DNA from: Bacteroidota bacterium
GTDB taxonomy: Bacteria; Bacteroidota; Bacteroidia; B-17B0; Aurantibacillaceae
NCBI GenBank assembly: GCA_025360565.1
Contig: JANYBY010000034.1
Location: forward strand, 1 to 5,554
DNA length: 5,554 bases
Direction: 5' to 3'
The translations under genes and the position numbers were made by a program. The notes under the pieces are model-generated. The model searched no databases. It had not been told where the DNA came from and saw only the letters and a program-made list of their open reading frames with translations. Shown piece by piece: positions 1-5,554 of the stretch (position 1 is the first letter of the stretch; every line of letters starts with the position of its first letter).

Positions 1-31
1 CTAATGAATTTTACAAAACGAAAGCCAACAT

Positions 32-56
32 AGAATGGAAGCTTTGCTTCCATTCT
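32..56 (-). terminator. Perfect 11-bp hairpin, probable terminator after the large type B gene
   Basis: Bases 32-42 (agaatggaagc) are exactly complementary to 46-56 around a three-base loop (43-45, ttt). The structure begins 65 bases beyond the stop codon of the large minus-strand gene, the usual place for a terminator. On the minus strand the bases after the stem are T-rich but not a clean T run (ctttcgtttt within 11-26), so it is not a textbook intrinsic terminator. The hairpin is symmetrical, so it could also end transcription arriving from the plus strand. It might alternatively act as an mRNA 3'-end stabiliser. Confidence 0.6.
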
Positions 57-121
57 TACTTTGTGATCTTTAGCGTATTTCTATAATATCTTCTATGTAA
101 CTATGTGGTTTATGATTTTTG

Positions 122-145
122 TTACCTATACAAACTCACATTGCC
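122..145 (-). repeat. 24-base direct repeat, copy 1 (3' end of the large type B gene)
   Basis: These 24 bases are identical to 5456-5479. In both places they are the last eight codons of a type B sorting domain (GNVSLYR plus the TAA stop), in the same frame. All synonymous positions match, including the AGG arginine codon. Divergence begins at the next base inward (c146 against t5480). Confidence 0.9.
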
Positions 146-3100
146 CTTGGTCTTATATTCCTTAGCGTCTTTTCCGGTGGCGGTAATTACGTAAAAATAA
201 ACTCCCGCTGAACATTCTTTTCCTTGAGCATTTTTTCCATCCCATGCAATATTACCGGTTGGGCTGTTTGTTTCGTAAACTTTATTTCCCCAGCGGTCAA
301 AAATAATTGCGCTTATTGCAGTTAAATTTGCGGTCTTTAAAAAGAAAACATCATTACTTCCATCGCCATTCGGCGTAAATATATTCGGCACTTCTAATTT
401 AGACGGAATATCCACAATGATTGTTTTATAGGCTGTATCCAAACAAATTCCTTTGGATGATATCATCATCACGGTATATGATCCCGGCGAGTTATAAGTT
501 GTATTTGTATTTATGTTGGCGGTTGTTGTTTGCGAAGTTCCGTTCCCAAAACTCCAAACAGATGTTATACCAGAATTTGACGCACCTGTTCCTGAACTCA
601 CAGCACTGCTGATATTTGTAAAATCAACTGATAAGGGTGCAAACCCGGTGATAGGGTCAGGTGTAAAATCCGCTTCTAAACCTCCGGCTACAACAACAAA
701 AGTTCCGGTTGAGCGGCATCCGGTTAACGTATTTGTAACATTATAAAAATATTTTCCTGCTTTATTTACAGTTACACTCGAGGTAGAAATGCCGGGGGCG
801 GTTATTGCTCCGGTAGGACTAAAAGCGCAACCATGCGGATAAAAAACAAATAAATATTTTAAACCGGTATTGGCCCCGGTAATATCCATTGATAATGGAG
901 CAATTGACGTTGCGCAATCTAAAGTTCCCGTTGCGATCGGATTTGTAATAACAGGTGGTTGTGTTTTATCTAAAACATTTATTGTTCCGGTCTTAATACA
1001 TCCGTTATAATTATCCATAATTGTTAAAGAATAAATTCCCGGAACATAACAGCTGTAACTTGAAACCCCCGTGGTTGTTCCTTGCGGTGAAGGTCCTTCC
1101 CATAATACCGGAACCGGGAACGCAAGAGGTCCCCCGCCGGAAGTGGTTGTACTTGCTCCCGTAGTTAACACCACAGGATTAGTTGAGGCATTACAATAAA
1201 TAGAAGTTGGTGTACCTATTGAAATGGTCGGGCTTGAAACCGGTGGTTTAAAATTTTGACTGATAATAACTACCGAAGTAGTTTGGCAGGCATTAAGTGA
1301 GTTAGTTGCTACAACTGTATAATTTGCATACGTTAATGAAGTTGTACTTGTGTTTGGTCCGCTGCCCGGGCCAATAAGTATGGTTGCTGTAGATACTAAC
1401 GGTGGTGCTACAGGCTCTAACCAATTAATTACCGTGTTTGGTGTGGATGATGTGCCTGTTGCCAGTAATGTTGGATACTTGCAGGTTAATGTTTGGTTCA
1501 TACTTGGAGCTGTAGTGGTGGCTGCAACATTTGGCGCAACCGTATTTTGAATAATAGGAACCGATAAAATTGTTTTGCAACTGTTACTATTATCATTCAC
1601 AATTACTGTCCATGTTCCGGGTATGGTTGTAACTGTGGAAGTATTTCCTCCGTATGGACCCACAGCCAAAGTTCCGCCAAAACCGGGAGGTAAAAAAGTA
1701 AAACTACAAGTTGACGGTGGCGTTTGCGTTGACGCGGCATTTGTAATGGATAAGGTTGTTTGATTAAGTGGTGAACAACCAATGGAATAATTTGTTGAGC
1801 TATTGATACTGAATGTTGGCCAAGCTGATAAAGAGGTTATTGTTACTGTTTTAAATGCTTTACAACCATTAACTAAATTGGTTGTTACTAAAGTGTAAAC
1901 CCCAGGTGATAGAACTCCGCTTAAAATACTTATTGTGTTATTTGAGGTAGCAATTGGAACGCCGCCCGGTAATGGGTTAATAGGGCTATACCAATCGTGC
2001 TGAATATTAACCGTGGGATTAGTGCAGGTACCGGAAAATGTTATTGGCGAAGAATTACAACTGATAGATTGGGATGCGGGGCTGACACTATTTGTTGGCT
2101 GTGTTGTATTCATCCCAACTGTAAGAACCGTTGTGCCGGTACATCCTGTTGATGGATCAATTGCCGTGACAGTAATTGTATTTGGCGCACTTATAGTTAC
2201 GGTACTTGTGTTGGCGGTGAATGAAGGACTCGTCCAACTATAACTTAAAGGGCCGTAAGTATAATTACTTGTGGCGCCAAAATTAAGCGAAGGAAGCAAA
2301 CAGGTTATGCTGTATGAACCTGACAAAGCAGTAACAGTAAATGAGATCGGTGGCGGTGGCCCTTGTATACTAACAGTTTTTGTAATTGGACAACCTAAAC
2401 CATCAATAATTGTAATTGTTGTAATTCCAATGGGAAGGTTGGTTGCTACCAAAGAATTCCCCGAGATACTTCCGGGAGTAGGACTCCAGGTTATTGAAAT
2501 GGGTACAGAAGCAGAACCCGTTGCTGTTAAAGACACAGAAGATACGCTACCGCTACAACCCGCTTGCGTAACAGAGGCTGTTACATTTCCATTAGAGGTT
2601 TGATGTGTAACTTGTACAGTGGTGCTCGCTGACCAACAGGCCAAAGCGCCGCCAACCACGTTCACAGTATAAACAGTGGTTACTGTTGGATTTGCAACCG
2701 GGTTCGCGCAATTGGTACAACTTAAGCCCACGCCTGATGTCCACGAATACGTAGGCGGAAGAGGGCCGCATGCATTATTTAAATTTAAATTTAATGTAGC
2801 CGAATTATTGCACGAAATAGTCGGGTTTGTGACGGGGGTAACGGTTGGAGGAATAAAAACTCCCGGAACCATAAATGTAAAAGTCGGGGTCCAGTAACTT
2901 CCTGCAAAAGAAACTCCCGGAGTATAAGGCATAAATTCGTCTCCTATTTCCATGGCCCTGAATTTATATACTTTACCCGGACAAAGTTGACTAAGATCAA
3001 TTACTTGTAATTGAGGGTATAATTCTCCGCCATCTTGAGTTGTATTGATGGGCAGGGACAAAAACGTATTTGTAGGTATTGGCGCGTTCATGATCATAAC

Positions 3101-3358
3101 GCCATAATTTGAATTAAAGTCCCAGCCGGATGTATCCATATTTGCTATCCAGGGTTTAGAAATACAAGACACCTGAAGAAGTATGGTATAGCTGCATGGC
3201 GACCAATTTGACCAACTCTGCCATTGAAGATTTAAATTACCGCCTACTATTGCCTGACTCACCAATGTAGGCTGAGCATAAGGGTAACACGCCTTTATTT
3301 GCAATTGTAAAATAAACAAACAAAAAAATACTAGATAAAGTTTTTTAAATTTAAACAT
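122..3358 (-). CDS. Large secreted Ig-like/PKD repeat protein with T9SS type B sorting domain
   Basis: This 1078-residue protein is predicted to be a cell-surface or released adhesin-like protein exported by Sec and then T9SS. Residues 1-23 form a signal peptide (KFKK, then a hydrophobic run at 7-19, cleavage probably after IKA). Residues 24-165 are a beta-rich domain I do not recognise, perhaps fibronectin III-like, with Cys55, Cys65 and Cys126. Residues 166-891 hold eight Ig-like repeats, each with one Cys near its start and one near its end, often in an NGC or TGC motif. Residues 895-983 are a PKD domain (WSFGNG 935-940, SPGSYTV 957-963). Residues 988-1078 are the gliding-motility-associated C-terminal (type B) sorting domain: NIFTPNGDG 992-1000, IFDRWGNKVYE 1019-1029, WDGK 1039-1042, AGVYFYVI 1051-1058. 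The start is the only Met before residue 74 and opens the signal peptide. No Shine-Dalgarno sequence is visible. The composition is rich in Thr, Ser and Asn and poor in Lys outside the ends. No catalytic motif is apparent; the adhesin role is inferred from architecture. Confidence 0.93.
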   Translation of the reverse strand: MFKFKKLYLVFFCLFILQLQIKACYPYAQPTLVSQAIVGGNLNLQWQSWSNWSPCSYTILLQVSCISKPWIANMDTSGWDFNSNYGVMIMNAPIPTNTFLSLPINTTQDGGELYPQLQVIDLSQLCPGKVYKFRAMEIGDEFMPYTPGVSFAGSYWTPTFTFMVPGVFIPPTVTPVTNPTISCNNSATLNLNLNNACGPLPPTYSWTSGVGLSCTNCANPVANPTVTTVYTVNVVGGALACWSASTTVQVTHQTSNGNVTASVTQAGCSGSVSSVSLTATGSASVPISITWSPTPGSISGNSLVATNLPIGITTITIIDGLGCPITKTVSIQGPPPPISFTVTALSGSYSITCLLPSLNFGATSNYTYGPLSYSWTSPSFTANTSTVTISAPNTITVTAIDPSTGCTGTTVLTVGMNTTQPTNSVSPASQSISCNSSPITFSGTCTNPTVNIQHDWYSPINPLPGGVPIATSNNTISILSGVLSPGVYTLVTTNLVNGCKAFKTVTITSLSAWPTFSINSSTNYSIGCSPLNQTTLSITNAASTQTPPSTCSFTFLPPGFGGTLAVGPYGGNTSTVTTIPGTWTVIVNDNSNSCKTILSVPIIQNTVAPNVAATTTAPSMNQTLTCKYPTLLATGTSSTPNTVINWLEPVAPPLVSTATILIGPGSGPNTSTTSLTYANYTVVATNSLNACQTTSVVIISQNFKPPVSSPTISIGTPTSIYCNASTNPVVLTTGASTTTSGGGPLAFPVPVLWEGPSPQGTTTGVSSYSCYVPGIYSLTIMDNYNGCIKTGTINVLDKTQPPVITNPIATGTLDCATSIAPLSMDITGANTGLKYLFVFYPHGCAFSPTGAITAPGISTSSVTVNKAGKYFYNVTNTLTGCRSTGTFVVVAGGLEADFTPDPITGFAPLSVDFTNISSAVSSGTGASNSGITSVWSFGNGTSQTTTANINTNTTYNSPGSYTVMMISSKGICLDTAYKTIIVDIPSKLEVPNIFTPNGDGSNDVFFLKTANLTAISAIIFDRWGNKVYETNSPTGNIAWDGKNAQGKECSAGVYFYVITATGKDAKEYKTKGNVSLYR
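686..2863 (-). repeat. Array of eight Ig-like protein repeats with paired cysteines
   Basis: This encodes residues 166-891 of the large protein. Cysteine pairs fall at 183/241, 268/323, 353/406, 434/499, 528/594, 626/691, 722/787 and 815/881. The last five pairs are spaced 65 or 66 residues apart, with 28-32 residues between one pair and the next, giving a period of about 94-97 residues. Several units also have a central Trp (206, 291, 375, 456, 646, 753). The pattern fits tandem Ig-like or SprB-like domains, each closed by one disulfide after export; the disulfides are inferred. The first three units are shorter between cysteines (53-58). Sequence identity between units is low, so this is an old duplication. 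Confidence 0.8.
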
Positions 3359-3459
3359 GATTGCGGGATTTAAAATTTTCTGATTAAAGATATACTATTT
3401 TTTTTTGTAATACTAATTAGTCGTCCTAAAAAAGTATGATTTAAATTTATTTTATTTGG

Positions 3460-3600
3460 GCGCCTTATCGCGCTTTCACTTCAAGCCCCGCGGTATTTTG
3501 CCGTGTTGCTAAGGGCTGTGGTGGCTCCCTGCGGTCGCCTCCTCGCCCAAGCAACCCAACGCAAAATCCTTGCGGGGGCTTTCCGTTCAATCGCGGGCGC
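3460..3600. repeat. Large imperfect palindrome, long GC-rich stem-loop
   Basis: Successive segments pair in nested order: 3460-3464 with 3596-3600; 3469-3472 with 3592-3595; 3483-3491 with 3572-3581 (one bulged G); 3492-3493 with 3568-3569; 3495-3501 with 3561-3567; 3503-3504 with 3559-3560; 3505-3510 with 3550-3555; 3513-3516 with 3545-3548; 3520-3521 with 3541-3542; 3523-3525 with 3537-3539. The apical loop is 3526-3536. That is about 44 Watson-Crick pairs over 141 bases, broken by small bulges and one larger internal loop (3473-3482 against 3582-3591). As RNA from either strand it should fold stably, and as DNA it could extrude a cruciform. A smaller hairpin (3560-3564 with 3570-3574) would compete with part of the stem. 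Confidence 0.7.
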
Positions 3601-3645
3601 GGCTTTAGGCTGAATTTCTGGCTGCAAAAATCTGCCGTCTTTTGT

Positions 3646-3663
3646 CCGAAGGACCCCCTTCGG
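3646..3663. terminator. Short GC-rich hairpin, possible terminator after the propeller gene
   Basis: CCGAAGG at 3646-3652 pairs perfectly with CCTTCGG at 3657-3663 around a four-base loop (accc). An alternative register pairs ACCCC 3653-3657 with GGGGT 3662-3666. It lies about 130 bases downstream of the propeller gene's stop on the minus strand. No T run follows directly: after the stem the minus strand reads ACAAAAGACGG. Termination is therefore only one possibility; it may simply be part of the structured repeat element. Confidence 0.4.
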
Positions 3664-3795
3664 GGTAATTCGATTTGCAAAATTCCAGAAGATTTTATCT
3701 CCAATTTTAGAACTAAACTAGTAATTACAAAACATGTCGAGAATTTTGAGAACGACTAATTATGAATATTAAAACGATCAGGCTTTACAACCGGC

Positions 3796-5433
3796 TTAAT
3801 CCTCAATAATTAACTTATTCGTTTTTATGGTGGAACCATTTTGCTGTAATCTTATAAAATAAATTCCGGCCGGCAAATCATCAATCTCTAATTCAAAATT
3901 GTGTCCCGATATATTATTCATTTTTTTCACAATTTGCCCTGTAGAATTATACAAATATAAATATGCATTATTTATAAATTTATTTGTTTCAAAAAACACT
4001 TCATATTTACCCGGGTTAGGGAAAAAGATCAGCTCACTCTCCTCCATAGTTCGTTCAATCAATCCAACATCCGGGCCCTGACTTATTTTTGCAATAACTA
4101 ATTGTTTTGGGTTTGAAATTGAATCGCAATTTTGTAATGTGATGTTATCCCAATACGATTTAACCGTAAAATAACCCGACATATAAATGTTACCATTTGC
4201 GTTGGCACTAATCCCGGTTCCGCCATCATTAAAAGTTCCGCCGCCGCTTTTTGCCCAAATTGCATTTCCGGCAGGATCATATTTTACAATGAAAGCTTCA
4301 GCCACACCGTTAGAATATAATGACAAGGTTTCAAACACGGCATCAGTATAAAAAAATCCGGTTATATAAACATTTCCACTTATATCATTTGTTATTCCTA
4401 AAGCCTGATCATTCAATAATCCGCCACCCCTCTTTGCCCAAATAACATTCCCCATTACGTCAAATTTCACAATAAAAATATCGTAAGATCCATTGCCTCC
4501 CGCAAGATTAGTTAAAACGGTGCCTCCAAAAGCCGCGTAGTTACCAATAAAGGAACCTGCAACATAACTATTTCCTAAAGCATCTGTGGTTATTGAAGCT
4601 CCATATAGTGAGGGATAAGTCCCGCTGCTTTTTGCCCAAACTACATTTCCGGCAACATCATATTTAACAACAAAAAGCAAACGACCTGCACTTGAATTTG
4701 TAATTGAAGTGCTGTTAAACGTAAGCGTAGCGCAAGCCAGCGTGCCGGCTATGTATGTATTACCACTCGCATCATTACTAATACTTGAAACATTCCAATT
4801 GGTACCGCTTCCTTTTGCATATTTTTTCCAAACCAAATTACCTGTATTGTTATATTTATAAAACATAATTGAATCATTTATGTTGCTTCCAAAACGACCG
4901 CCAATAAACGAATTCCCCATTCCATCAATACTAATAGAAAAACCGCCATAGGTAGCGGGAGAGACTGCATCCAGAATTGAGGCCCAAACAACATTTCCGG
5001 CAGCATTAAATTTTGTAACAAAAACATTTGAGTTTGAGTTCGGCGCTGTTAGAGTAACACTGCCAATGACTAAACTTGCACTTTGAAATGAACCTAAAAC
5101 ATAACTGTTTCCGTTTGCATCGGTTTTTATACTAAACCCTCCTGAAATATCTGCTGTAACCGTTTTAGCCCAGATAAAATTGCCCAAACTATCGTACTTA
5201 ACAACAGCCATATTTGAAGTGCCCGAACCTGTTAAAGTATAATTTCCAAAAATTGCGGGGTTACCTGTTCCATTACCAAATCCTCCAACAACATAACAGT
5301 TTCCGTTTGCATCGGTACTAATTCCAGCAGCAGTATATCCACAGGCCGCTGTAGCCCATTTCCAATTTGGTGTTTGTGAAAATGCGATCGCAGATAAAAA
5401 AAGGACGTATGCGATAAGGTGACTTTTTTTCAT
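3796..5433 (-). CDS. Secreted SBBP beta-propeller protein with T9SS type A sorting domain
   Basis: This 545-residue protein is predicted to be exported by Sec and then T9SS to the cell surface or medium. Residues 1-19 are a signal peptide (MKK, hydrophobic 6-18, cleavage probably AFS|Q). Residues 37-455 hold seven SBBP-type repeats, each with a (T/N)DxxGNxYxxG strand and, about 35 residues later in most, a (V/A)KYDxxGNxxWAK strand. DNA/GN motifs centre near 43, 107, 173, 223, 286, 353 and 413; the WAK-type ends are near 88, 150, 202, 266, 332 and 393. Residues 467-545 are the type A (Por secretion tail) domain: FFPNPGKYEV 470-479, LYNSTGQIV 494-502, LPAGIYFIRL 520-529 and a final KLIIED. The start opens the signal peptide; the next Met is residue 75. 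AAGG sits directly against the ATG, too close for a normal Shine-Dalgarno. The gene begins 22 bases after the preceding gene's stop, so co-transcription is likely. No catalytic residues are evident; a binding or surface role is inferred. Confidence 0.93.
   Translation of the reverse strand: MKKSHLIAYVLFLSAIAFSQTPNWKWATAACGYTAAGISTDANGNCYVVGGFGNGTGNPAIFGNYTLTGSGTSNMAVVKYDSLGNFIWAKTVTADISGGFSIKTDANGNSYVLGSFQSASLVIGSVTLTAPNSNSNVFVTKFNAAGNVVWASILDAVSPATYGGFSISIDGMGNSFIGGRFGSNINDSIMFYKYNNTGNLVWKKYAKGSGTNWNVSSISNDASGNTYIAGTLACATLTFNSTSITNSSAGRLLFVVKYDVAGNVVWAKSSGTYPSLYGASITTDALGNSYVAGSFIGNYAAFGGTVLTNLAGGNGSYDIFIVKFDVMGNVIWAKRGGGLLNDQALGITNDISGNVYITGFFYTDAVFETLSLYSNGVAEAFIVKYDPAGNAIWAKSGGGTFNDGGTGISANANGNIYMSGYFTVKSYWDNITLQNCDSISNPKQLVIAKISQGPDVGLIERTMEESELIFFPNPGKYEVFFETNKFINNAYLYLYNSTGQIVKKMNNISGHNFELEIDDLPAGIYFIRLQQNGSTIKTNKLIIED
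4069..5325 (-). repeat. Seven SBBP beta-propeller repeats
   Basis: Encodes residues 37-455 of the propeller protein. The blades start near residues 37, 100, 165, 216, 279, 345 and 406. Most are about 51-67 residues from start to start. Similarity persists at the DNA level: an 18-base word (gtttccgtttgcatcggt on the plus strand) occurs exactly at 5107-5124 and 5299-5316, which is 192 bases or 64 codons apart. Variants of a tttgcccaaa...catttccggc motif recur near 4251, 4631 and 4981. This points to expansion by internal duplication. Confidence 0.85.
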
Positions 5434-5455
5434 CCTTAATTTATTCCAAATTGCA

Positions 5456-5479
5456 TTACCTATACAAACTCACATTGCC
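5456..5479 (-). repeat. 24-base direct repeat, copy 2 (3' end of the partial type B gene)
   Basis: Identical to 122-145 and in the same frame, encoding GNVSLYR plus TAA. See copy 1. Just inside it the two genes diverge at synonymous and non-synonymous sites. Confidence 0.9.
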
Positions 5480-5554
5480 TTTTGTTTCATAACTCGGGCC
5501 GTCTTTGCCTTTGGCTTTTATAATGTAAAAATAAATGCCCGCCGCGCATTCTTT
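5456..5554 (-). CDS. C-terminal fragment of a T9SS type B sorting-domain protein (cut by window end)
   Basis: Only the last 32 codons and the TAA stop are present; the gene continues beyond the window. The visible protein begins KECAAGIYFYIIKAKG and ends YETKGNVSLYR. It aligns without gaps to residues 1047-1078 of the large gene at 122-3358, with 23 of 32 identical. This region is the last two or three strands of the type B (gliding-motility-associated C-terminal) domain, including the AGxYFYxI motif, so the product is almost certainly another T9SS cargo. What its main body is cannot be known from here. Its stop lies 22 bases before the start of the propeller gene on the same strand, suggesting one transcript. 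The ORF is intact as far as it goes. Confidence 0.88.
   Translation of the reverse strand, partial: KECAAGIYFYIIKAKGKDGPSYETKGNVSLYR

Larger units (their letters stand above)
3414..3762. mobile_element. Candidate MITE-like or dispersed repeat element bounded by inverted repeats
   Basis: Bases 3414-3432 (TAATTAGTCGTCCTAAAAA) and the reverse complement of 3744-3762 (TAATTAGTCGTTCTCAAAA) match at 17 of 19 positions, including 11 perfect outer bases. They enclose a core whose GC content is unlike both neighbouring genes and the spacer. TAATTA is a palindrome, so it also stands as a direct repeat at 3414-3419 and 3757-3762. It could therefore be a 6-bp target duplication around an element starting GTCGT. 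No transposase or credible protein is encoded, so if mobile it would be non-autonomous. The core also resembles GC-rich intergenic repeats I recall from Bacteroidota genomes, but that is memory and not checked. A fixed regulatory or terminator structure is the alternative. Confidence 0.45.
3359..3795. other. Intergenic region with AT-rich flanks and a GC-rich structured core
   Basis: These 437 bases separate the propeller gene from the large type B gene. The flanks (3359-3455 and about 3667-3795) are AT-rich like ordinary Bacteroidota spacer. The core (about 3459-3666) is abruptly GC-rich and full of inverted repeats, described in separate entries. I found no clear promoter for the downstream gene: the nearest match to the Bacteroidota -7 element (TAnnTTTG) is TATCTTTA on the minus strand at 3392-3385, with the final base wrong and no TTG at -33. 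The 5' region next to the large gene's start codon has no Shine-Dalgarno sequence. Confidence 0.8.

Noticed and set aside
1..33. Possible 3' end of a plus-strand gene (open from base 1, stop at 31-33)
   Set aside because: Ten codons are too few to support a gene. A second plus frame is also open from base 3 to about base 110, so the choice is arbitrary.
421..2897. Several plus-strand open frames of 62-110 codons opposite the large gene
   Set aside because: They are antisense shadows of a repeat-rich gene with strong signal peptide and domain evidence, and none has a recognisable domain or start context.
3284..3298. Lipobox-like IKAC at the end of the large protein's signal peptide
   Set aside because: Lys at -2 is unlike a normal lipobox, and the protein has a complete C-terminal T9SS domain, so ordinary signal peptidase I cleavage before Cys24 is more likely.
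3385..3392. TATCTTTA on the minus strand as a Bacteroidota -7 promoter element for the large gene
   Set aside because: The last consensus base is wrong and no TTG occurs at the right distance upstream. Similar AT-rich near-matches occur nearby (TAAATTTA, TACTTTTT).
3465..3704. Minus-strand open frame of 79 codons across the GC-rich block
   Set aside because: It lies entirely on the palindromic element, its composition (Arg, Gly and Pro-rich) is that of translated GC-rich repeat DNA, and it has no recognisable domain or ribosome binding site. I regard it as spurious.
3403..3732. Second inverted pair, ttttgtaat 3403-3411 with attacaaaa 3724-3732
   Set aside because: It is only nine AT-rich bases and is not positioned symmetrically with the 19-base ends, so chance is a fair explanation.
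3899..4280. Short open frames on the plus strand (3899-4081) and in another minus frame (4098-4280)
   Set aside because: Both overlap the well-supported propeller gene, whose type A tail and blade motifs account for the coding signal.
4069..5325. Regularly spaced repeats as a possible CRISPR array
   Set aside because: The repeats are in-frame, degenerate, coding for propeller blades, and their spacing is set by protein structure. There is no short identical repeat with unique spacers.

Overview
This window looks like chromosomal DNA from a member of the Bacteroidota (Bacteroidetes). The DNA is AT-rich, and all three coding regions lie on the minus strand. Each ends in a C-terminal sorting domain of the type IX secretion system (T9SS), which is essentially confined to that phylum. 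Start sites lack clear Shine-Dalgarno sequences, as is usual there. I cannot place the organism below phylum level.

Layout in minus-strand transcription order (high to low coordinates). First, 5554-5456 holds the last 32 codons of a protein with a type B T9SS sorting domain; the rest lies outside the window. Second, after only 22 bases, 5433-3796 encodes a 545-residue secreted protein. It has a signal peptide, seven SBBP-type beta-propeller repeats and a type A T9SS sorting domain. Third, a 437-base gap (3795-3359) holds an unusually GC-rich, highly structured block. It folds as one large imperfect palindrome (about 3460-3600) plus a short hairpin (3646-3663), and it is bracketed by 19-base inverted repeats at 3414-3432 and 3744-3762. 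It resembles a small non-autonomous mobile or dispersed repeat element. Fourth, 3358-122 encodes a 1078-residue secreted protein. It has a signal peptide, an unrecognised N-terminal domain, eight Ig-like repeats with regularly spaced cysteine pairs, a PKD domain and a type B sorting domain. Fifth, a perfect 11-bp hairpin (32-56) lies 65 bases past its stop codon and is a likely terminator.

All three products should pass the inner membrane by Sec and the outer membrane by T9SS, ending at the cell surface or in the medium. The two complete proteins are built like surface adhesin or scaffold proteins, and neither shows catalytic residues I can recognise. The first and last genes are paralogous at least at their C-termini: 23 of 32 residues match, and the last 24 bases, including the stop, are identical. 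The locus therefore looks like a cluster of duplicated, diversifying surface proteins rather than a metabolic operon. I see no RNA gene, CRISPR array, transposase or defence system. The least explained item is the structured intergenic element.
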